Below, piece by piece: positions 58,506-64,000 of a stretch of DNA of 64,000 nucleotides. Both the position numbers and the translations under genes were made by a program. The stretch covers positions 1,089,501 through 1,153,500 of the forward strand of contig NZ_CANMPJ010000001.1 in NCBI RefSeq assembly GCF_947499705.1, in the 5' to 3' direction. The first letter of the stretch is position 1. The number at the start of each line of letters is the position of its first letter. The notes beneath the pieces were generated by a model. The model searched no databases. It had not been told where the DNA came from and was given only the letters and a program-made list of their open reading frames with translations. Origin of the DNA: an uncultured Erythrobacter sp. GTDB taxonomy: Bacteria; Pseudomonadota; Alphaproteobacteria; Sphingomonadales; Sphingomonadaceae.

Positions 58506-59378
58506 TCAGCTCTTGGGCTGATAGGTCTGTTCTTCGCCGGGGAAACTGCGCGCGCGCACCTCTTTGGCGTAGGTGGCCACGGTTTTGTCGATGACGCTGG
58601 CAATGTCTTCATAGCGTTTCACAAAGCGGGGGACGCGTTCGAACATGCCGAGCATGTCCTCGGTCACCAGCACCTGACCGTCGCACTGCGCCGAGGCTCC
58701 GATACCGATCACTGGAATTTCGAGCGTCTGCGTGAGCGAGATGGCGATGGGTTCAAGCACGCCTTCGGCTACTACCGCGAATGCTCCAGCATCCTGCACC
58801 GCCTGCCCGTCACGCAGGATCTTTTCATGTTCCTGCTGACTGCGGCCACGCGCGGCATAGCCGCCGAGCACATTCACTGCCTGCGGTGTCAGACCGACAT
58901 GTGCCATCACGGGAATTCCGCGATTGGTGAGAAATGCGATCGTTTCGGCCATCGCTTCTCCGCCTTCTAGCTTCACTGCGGCCGCGCCTGTTTCAGCCAT
59001 GATGCGGGCCGCAGTTTCAAATGCGTGTTCCCTGGACGCTTCATACGATCCGAACGGCATGTCGACCACGACAAGGCTGTGATAGCTGCCCCGAACAACG
59101 GCCGCGCCATGGGCGATCATCATTTCGGGAGTGACGGGTAGGGTCGAGTCCAGCCCATAGATAACCTGCCCCAGTGAATCCCCCACCAGCAGCATATCGC
59201 AATGCGCGTCGAGCAATTGGGCCTGCCGCGCGGTGTAAGCGGTCAGCATCACCAGCGGCTCTTTGGTCTGGCCGTCTTTTTTATGATCGCGGATGCGCGG
59301 GACCGTCAGCCGCTTGCGTGGTTTGGGCGTGGGGGTGGCGCGGCTGGTGCTCGTATCGAGCTGAAAGGTCGTGGACAT
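58506..59378 (-). CDS. panB: 3-methyl-2-oxobutanoate hydroxymethyltransferase
   Basis: 290 residues from ATG 59378; an ATG three codons upstream (59387) is equally possible, with no strong ribosome site for either. First step of pantothenate synthesis. Motifs: '[20 protein letters not shown]', then 'LVGDSLG'; '[18 protein letters not shown]'; '[19 protein letters not shown]'; and '[20 protein letters not shown]'. Its substrate, 2-oxoisovalerate, is also the substrate of the bkd complex. Confidence 0.96.
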   Translation of the reverse strand: MSTTFQLDTSTSRATPTPKPRKRLTVPRIRDHKKDGQTKEPLVMLTAYTARQAQLLDAHCDMLLVGDSLGQVIYGLDSTLPVTPEMMIAHGAAVVRGSYHSLVVVDMPFGSYEASREHAFETAARIMAETGAAAVKLEGGEAMAETIAFLTNRGIPVMAHVGLTPQAVNVLGGYAARGRSQQEHEKILRDGQAVQDAGAFAVVAEGVLEPIAISLTQTLEIPVIGIGASAQCDGQVLVTEDMLGMFERVPRFVKRYEDIASVIDKTVATYAKEVRARSFPGEEQTYQPKS

Positions 59379-59521
59379 GGGGCGCATTTAGCGCTGGCGC
59401 GGAAAGAACGCAAAGTGCCTCAATTTCTTTCGCCCCTTGGCGTGGGCGCAATTTCATTGCAGAGTGGCGACATATTGGACGGTGTGCTGGGGAGCACGCC
59501 ACAAGAGGGATATTTCACTTC

Positions 59522-60922
59522 ATGGCAGCAACAGGTTCGGGCCACGAAAACTGGTCGTCGCGTACTGCGTTTATTCTCGCAGCCGTGGGGTCGGCCGTTG
59601 GCCTCGGCAATATGTGGCGCTTTCCGGCAGAGGCCGGTGAGAATGGCGGCGGCGCGTTTGTGCTGTTCTACATTTTCTGCGTCCTGCTGATTGGCCTGCC
59701 GGTCCTGCTGTCCGAAGTGCTGATTGGTCGCCATGGACAGGCCAATGCACCGGAAAGCGTGAAGCGTGTGGCACGCGATTCGAACGCGCCGGAAGGCTGG
59801 AGCATTCTGGCGTCGATGGGCGTGTTTGCCGCGTTCCTGATCCTCAGTTTTTACTGCGTCGTTGGCGGCTGGGTGGTCTATTACATCGGAGTCTTCATCA
59901 ACGATCTGATCCAGACAGGTCTTTCGGGCGGCGCTTTTGCCGGACGTCCGACTGAAGACATTGAGGGGCTTTTGCCCGGATTGTTCGGCAATGGCGGTCT
60001 GATGGTCGGTCTCAATCTGGGTTTTCTGGCGGTGACGATCTTCTTCGTTGCGCGCGGGGTTTCGAGCGGGATCGAGTGGGTTGCGGTGTATCTGATGCCG
60101 CTGTTCTTCGTGCTGTTTCTTTGCATCACGATCTACGGCGCGTTCACCGGTAACTTCGCCGATGCGGTGGCTTATCTGTTCACCTTCGATTTCTCGAAAC
60201 TGACGGGCGAGGTGATGCTGGCCGCAGTGGGGCAGGCGTTCTTCTCTCTGTCGCTGGGTGTGGCGGGGATGATGACCTACGGTGCCTACGCCAATCGAGA
60301 CACCAATCTGGGTGAAACCTCCGGGATCATTGCCGGGGCGGATACTGGGGTAGCTTTGCTCGCCGGTCTGGCAATCTTCCCGATCGTGTTCGCTGCGGGG
60401 CTTGCTTCGAATGCGGGGCCGGGCCTGATGTTCCAGTCGCTGCCGATCGCTTTCCAGGCGATGCCGTTTGGTTCGCTGATCGGTCTTGCCTTCTTCACCA
60501 TGGTGTTCTTCGCCGCGCTAACCAGCTCGGTCTCACTGCTCGAAGCGCCGACGGCCTATGTGTTCGAGAAATTCAAGCTCTCGCGCCCGGTTGCGACTTT
60601 GATTGTGGGGGCAGGGGCTGCGGTACTTGGCGTTCTGTCGTCGCTGTCGTTCAACGATCTGGCCGAATTCTATCCGCTCGGTTTCATCCCGCTGTTTGCC
60701 GAGACGAATTTCTTCGACACCCTTGATGGAGTGACGGCGAAGCTGTTCATGCCGATTGGCGCGATCCTGACCTGCCTGTTTGTCGGCTGGGTCGCTGATG
60801 CGCGGTTGATCGACGATGAGAACGGACTTGACGGTTTGTTGCATCAGACGTGGCGTGCGCTCGTGCGGTTTGTTTGTCCGGTCGCGCTTACGGTTATTCT
60901 GCTGTTCGGATTGTTCGCCTGA
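59522..60922 (+). CDS. sodium-dependent transporter (NSS/SNF family)
   Basis: 466 residues from ATG 59522 (AGAGGGA ribosome site); in-frame upstream starts lie inside panB on the other strand. About 12 membrane segments; the unwound first helix 'FILAAVGSAVGLGNMWRFPA' with the Na+ and amino-acid site is typical of LeuT-like proteins, as are 'GENGGGAFVLFYIFCVLLIG' and 'AFFSLSLGVAGMMTYGAY'. It probably imports an amino acid. Single-gene unit. Confidence 0.94.
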   Translation: MAATGSGHENWSSRTAFILAAVGSAVGLGNMWRFPAEAGENGGGAFVLFYIFCVLLIGLPVLLSEVLIGRHGQANAPESVKRVARDSNAPEGWSILASMGVFAAFLILSFYCVVGGWVVYYIGVFINDLIQTGLSGGAFAGRPTEDIEGLLPGLFGNGGLMVGLNLGFLAVTIFFVARGVSSGIEWVAVYLMPLFFVLFLCITIYGAFTGNFADAVAYLFTFDFSKLTGEVMLAAVGQAFFSLSLGVAGMMTYGAYANRDTNLGETSGIIAGADTGVALLAGLAIFPIVFAAGLASNAGPGLMFQSLPIAFQAMPFGSLIGLAFFTMVFFAALTSSVSLLEAPTAYVFEKFKLSRPVATLIVGAGAAVLGVLSSLSFNDLAEFYPLGFIPLFAETNFFDTLDGVTAKLFMPIGAILTCLFVGWVADARLIDDENGLDGLLHQTWRALVRFVCPVALTVILLFGLFA

Positions 60923-60992
60923 TCGAATTGAGATCAGCGGTTTGGGGAATCCTTGCCTGAATTCCGGGCGTTGCAATCGTTCCGAGAATATG

Positions 60993-61007
60993 GAACATAA
61001 TGGGAAC
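60993..61007 (-). promoter_or_regulatory. LexA box (alphaproteobacterial type)
   Basis: GAAC-N7-GAAC on the plus strand, that is GTTC-N7-GTTC on the other, 36 bp before the imuA start. It matches the described alphaproteobacterial SOS box, so imuA-imuB is probably repressed by LexA and induced by DNA damage. Confidence 0.9.
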
Positions 61008-61042
61008 AAGTGGGGCTCACGCGAGTCTCTCAGAGTGTTCCT

Positions 61043-61912
61043 ATGTCGAAATCTGTTTCCTCCTCCTGCGCGAAAGCGTTGCAAAGCCTTCCTGTCCCTT
61101 CGCGCCCCAAAGCAAGCGATGGTGCCATGCGCTTGTCCGCCAACGACATTGCGGCGCTGTCCAAGGCGCGTGAGGCGCGCTGGCGTCCGGCGCTGACTGA
61201 TCAGCCGCTGCACAGTGAGGTGTTTGCCAGCGCAGGCGATGCCAGCGGGGCCGGGGTGGCTCTTGCTCTGGCGCGCGATGCCTTGAGAACGCAGGCGCGC
61301 ACCGCGAGGGAGGCAGAGGATCCGCTCACCGAGGCGGATGATCGCCGGCAGGTGCTGTGGGTGCAGGATACCCGCGCGGTTCAGCGCAGCGGTCGTCCCT
61401 ATCGCCATGGCCTGCCGCAAGAACTGCGTGACCGATTGATCCATGTCGAAGCTAAGACGCCTGAGGATGCGTTGTTCGCATTGGAAGAGGGGCTGCGCTG
61501 CCGCGACCTTGCTTGCGTGATCGGGGAGATCGTCGGCAATCCGCGCGCGCTCGATTTCACAGCTTCACGCCGACTCAGCCTCGCGGCGGAAAAGCATGGT
61601 GTGCCGTTGTGGCTGGTACGGCTTGAGGCGGAAGCAGACCTGTCCTCGGCGCGAATGCGCTGGCGGGTCGAAGCTTCACCTTCCGCGCACCCACGCTGGA
61701 ATGGCGATGCGCCCGGCGCACCCGCCTGGAAAGCCGAGCTGTTCCGCGCGCGCAGCCACGCCCCCGGAGAATGGATATTGAGCAATGACGATGGACGCCT
61801 CCGCGCCCAACGATCTGTCGCCAACATTGGCGGCGACACCGCCGCGCCGAATCCTCGCGATCTGGTGCGCGCGACTGTCGGTCGATCGCTGGCGGCTTAC
61901 GCACGCGCTTGA
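61043..61912 (+). CDS. imuA: ImuA-type SOS mutagenesis accessory protein
   Basis: 289 residues from ATG 61043; an ATG at 61010 in the same frame would start within the LexA-box promoter. RecA/SulA-like fold without full catalytic loops: 'RQVLWVQDTRAVQRSGRPYR', 'ALFALEEGLRCRDLACVIGE' and 'DFTASRRLSLAAEKHGVPLW'. It works with ImuB and DnaE2 in error-prone synthesis across lesions. Its last 128 bp overlap imuB in another frame. Confidence 0.88.
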   Translation: MSKSVSSSCAKALQSLPVPSRPKASDGAMRLSANDIAALSKAREARWRPALTDQPLHSEVFASAGDASGAGVALALARDALRTQARTAREAEDPLTEADDRRQVLWVQDTRAVQRSGRPYRHGLPQELRDRLIHVEAKTPEDALFALEEGLRCRDLACVIGEIVGNPRALDFTASRRLSLAAEKHGVPLWLVRLEAEADLSSARMRWRVEASPSAHPRWNGDAPGAPAWKAELFRARSHAPGEWILSNDDGRLRAQRSVANIGGDTAAPNPRDLVRATVGRSLAAYARA

Positions 61913-63530
61913 AGCGGGCGAGGGTGCAGACGCGGAACCGACTGCGCTGATCACCGAAACCGCGCATGGTCCGCGCATTGATGCGGTCAACGATGCCGCG
62001 CGCGCGGCGGGGGCGCAGTCGGGCACGATGCTGGCCGATGCGCGCGCGCTGTGCCCGCAGATCAAGGTCGCACCGTCCGATCCTGCTGGCGATCTCGAAT
62101 TCCTCGAAAAGCTCAGCATCTGGGCGCAGCGCTGGGGACCGTGGAGCGCGCTCGATCCACCCGATGGCGTGCTGGTCGATATCACCGCTGCCGCGCATCT
62201 GTTTGGCGGAGAAGTGCGATTGCTCGCCGATGTCGAAGCGGCATTTGCGCGGCGGAAACTGGCCGTACGCACCGCGATTGCTCCGACCGCCGGAGCCGCA
62301 TGGGCGCTGGCGCATTTTGGGCCGCCGCGCAGCATCATTGATTGCTCCTCATCTTCGTCATCGCGAGGGGCGAAGCACCGCGGCGATCCATGGCCTGATG
62401 ATGCCTCACGCTCAGGTCCATGGATTGCTTCGTCGCCTGCGGCTCCTCGCAATGACGAAAATCATATGATGCGCCAACTTTCCGATCTTCCCGTTGCATC
62501 GCTCAGGCTGGACCAAGACGTCCTAACAGTGCTCCGCCGTCTTGGGCTCAAGCGCCTCGGAGAGCTTGCAGAAATCGCGACAGGCCCGGTGGACCGCAAG
62601 GAAGCCGATGCGCGGGATTCGCTTCGCCGCCGTTTTCGCAGCAAATCGCCTTCGGCCAATCCGCTGATCCGGCTTGATCAGCTGCTTGGTAAAGTGCCCG
62701 AGCCATTGCTCCCGGTCGTCCCGCAGCAGATGCCCTTGATACAGCGGCGTTTGATGGAGCCGATCCGGCACCGTGACTTGTTTGACCGCGTGCTCGCCGA
62801 TCTCGCCACCGATATGGCGCGTGAGCTGGAGGGACGCGGGGAAGGCGCGCGGCGGCTCGAACTCGGCCTGTGGCGGGTTGATGGCGAAGTGCTGGTGCGG
62901 CGGCTAGAGCTGGCTGCGGCCACACGCGAATCGGAACATATTACCAGGCTGTTCACCACTAAACTTGACGATATCGATGCAGGGTTTGGTATCGAAACCG
63001 TGCGGCTGCGCGCCAGTTGGACCGAGCCGTTGGCGCTTGGGCAGGGCGATATAGACGAAGCGGCGGAGCGGCATGGTACCTCGCTTGCCGCCTGTGTCGA
63101 CCGGTTGACTGTCAGGCTGGGTCAGGGGGCGGTGAGCCGTCCGGTGCCGTTCGCCAGCCACCTGCCCGAACGCGCGCAGCGCTGGCAGCCAGCGCTCGAT
63201 CCCGAGCCGAACTCGCAAGGGAGCTTCGAATTTCAGAAAAGGCCGCTCAAACTGCTTGATAAGCCTGAGAAAATCGCGGTTCTCTATGCTTCGCCCGATG
63301 GTTTTCCGCAGCGCTTTCGCTGGCGCGGCGATGTGCGCGAAGTCGTTCGCGTCGAGGGACCAGAACGCATTGCGCCCGAATGGTGGCGATCAAAATCAAC
63401 CGTGCGACTGCGCGATTACTACCGGATCGAGGATGCGGAAGGGCGCCGTTACTGGATCTATCGCCACGGAATTGTCGGTGATGGACGAGGCGGAATTCCC
63501 GACTGGTATTTGCAGGGGCTGTGCGCCTGA
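61785..63530 (+). CDS. imuB: ImuB, Y-family polymerase-like protein
   Basis: 581 residues from ATG 61785; ATG 61791 is equally good. The N-terminal polymerase-like domain ('RRILAIWCARLSVDRWRLTH', 'GVLVDITAAAHLFGGEVRLL') lacks the catalytic acids of active Y-polymerases, as expected for ImuB. A helix-hairpin-helix part ('LTVLRRLGLKRLGELAEIAT') and a C-terminal tail follow. Residues about 191-225 come from an in-frame palindromic repeat (62354-62459). dnaE2 does not follow; a PilZ gene does. Confidence 0.92.
   Translation: MTMDASAPNDLSPTLAATPPRRILAIWCARLSVDRWRLTHALEAGEGADAEPTALITETAHGPRIDAVNDAARAAGAQSGTMLADARALCPQIKVAPSDPAGDLEFLEKLSIWAQRWGPWSALDPPDGVLVDITAAAHLFGGEVRLLADVEAAFARRKLAVRTAIAPTAGAAWALAHFGPPRSIIDCSSSSSSRGAKHRGDPWPDDASRSGPWIASSPAAPRNDENHMMRQLSDLPVASLRLDQDVLTVLRRLGLKRLGELAEIATGPVDRKEADARDSLRRRFRSKSPSANPLIRLDQLLGKVPEPLLPVVPQQMPLIQRRLMEPIRHRDLFDRVLADLATDMARELEGRGEGARRLELGLWRVDGEVLVRRLELAAATRESEHITRLFTTKLDDIDAGFGIETVRLRASWTEPLALGQGDIDEAAERHGTSLAACVDRLTVRLGQGAVSRPVPFASHLPERAQRWQPALDPEPNSQGSFEFQKRPLKLLDKPEKIAVLYASPDGFPQRFRWRGDVREVVRVEGPERIAPEWWRSKSTVRLRDYYRIEDAEGRRYWIYRHGIVGDGRGGIPDWYLQGLCA
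62354..62459. repeat. palindromic repeat inserted inside imuB
   Basis: Left arm 62354-62393 (TTCGTCATCGCGAGGGGCGA ... CCATGG) and right arm 62418-62459 (CCATGGATTGCTTCGTCG ... AATGACGAA) are imperfect inverted copies around a 24-nt centre. The type is the dispersed 'CATTGCGAG...CAATCCATGG' element. The reading frame is kept and encodes a Ser/Arg/Pro-rich stretch. Confidence 0.85.
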
Positions 63531-63602
63531 CCCGTTCGATCAACCAAACTTTTCGGCATTGGTCAGCATTCGTTTACGATTTTCCGTTAGGCAAACAATG
63601 CG

Positions 63603-63950
63603 ATGAACATGCACTCGATACCTCGCTCCGACAATCGTCGCCCGCTTGGCCTGATGGTCAAAAGCCGGGTGCAGTCCCGCGTCGTCTTTGTCGATCTGAT
63701 CGACCTTTCCGAAGGCGGCTGCAAGATCAAGGCGCGCCCTGGCTTTGCCACGGTTGGCGACCGGGTTGTGATGAAGGTTGGCGGCATCAATGCCCCGCTC
63801 GGCATCATTGCCTGGGTCAATGGTGAATTCGCCGGTGTCGCATTCGAAGGTGAGATGCACCCAGCGGTGATCGATCACCTGTGTGAGCAGAACGGAAGCA
63901 AGCTAACCGCTGCCCGTCGCCGCGCTTACGAAGCCCGCCGCACAGTCTGA
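63603..63950 (+). CDS. PilZ-domain protein
   Basis: 115 residues. The c-di-GMP binding signature is present: an Arg pair near the start ('SDNRRPLGLMVKSRVQSR') and 'DLSEGGCKIK' (D-x-S-x-x-G). The domain fills the protein, so it likely acts by binding another protein. Starts 72 bp after imuB; no partner gene is visible. Confidence 0.88.
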   Translation: MNMHSIPRSDNRRPLGLMVKSRVQSRVVFVDLIDLSEGGCKIKARPGFATVGDRVVMKVGGINAPLGIIAWVNGEFAGVAFEGEMHPAVIDHLCEQNGSKLTAARRRAYEARRTV

Positions 63951-63967
63951 AAACAACCCAGTCTGAC

Positions 63968-63998
63968 AAAAAAGGGTCGATGCCGTCGGCACCGACCC
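63968..63998 (-). terminator. terminator at the right edge
   Basis: GGGTCG...CGACCC hairpin with a run of six A on the plus strand, that is T6 after the stem on the minus strand. It should end a minus-strand gene beyond the window. Confidence 0.7.
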
Positions 63999-64000
63999 CA

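Noticed and set aside
62354..62459. Frameshift or pseudogene in imuB
   Set aside because: The frame stays open across the repeat and both flanks align with ImuB-type sequence.

Overview
The window reads as a gene-dense chromosomal segment of a GC-rich alphaproteobacterium, most likely Sphingomonadales and near Erythrobacteraceae. The evidence is the gene content and order: a zapA / 6S-like RNA / 5-formyl-THF cyclo-ligase / DUF2842 block, ImuA-ImuB with an alphaproteobacterial GAAC-N7-GAAC LexA box, an XrtA/PEP-CTERM regulatory cassette (EpsB-type transferase, PrsK, PrsR, TPR protein), a branched-chain 2-oxoacid dehydrogenase operon, and sphingomonad-style dispersed repeats. This placement is inference from the sequence; no search was run.

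3-9197 is the most unusual part. Four large proteins of unrecognised family (one cut by the window edge) lie on one strand, with a caspase-like cysteine peptidase (5392-6294) in the middle. Three have the same N-terminal domain, with an Asp-His-Ala-Asp-Pro motif at residues 19-23 in every copy. All four end in tandem beta-rich modules. The last copy also carries an OmpA-like module and a run of 17 prolines. No signal peptides are visible, so a cytoplasmic protease-plus-substrate or scaffold system is plausible.

9.2-17.4 kb holds a low-molecular-weight phosphatase, a DUF885 peptidase, an ABC1/UbiB kinase, an SDR, DUF3429, and an overlapping ECF-sigma / Ser-Thr kinase pair. 17.5-28.7 kb has tRNA-Pro, thyA, the bkd E1alpha-E1beta-E2 operon, tRNA-Asp, a ThuA-like protein, a membrane-bound AraC regulator with an S41 peptidase, and the folate/ZapA block. 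29-41.7 kb is central metabolism: transketolase, GAPDH, PGK, three accessory genes, a non-coding tract with tRNA-like elements in front of a slipin (SPFH) gene, class I aldolase, thiE, an M23 peptidase, efp, suhB and tRNA-Leu.

41.7-50 kb holds an alcohol dehydrogenase, an SLC13-type permease, an M20 amidohydrolase, repeats, and isocitrate lyase divergent from a RamB-like regulator across a perfect 22-bp palindrome. 50-56.4 kb is the XrtA/PEP-CTERM signalling cassette. 56.4-64 kb holds an SBF transporter, DUF475, panB, an NSS transporter, LexA-controlled imuA-imuB (imuB carries an in-frame palindromic repeat) and a PilZ protein.
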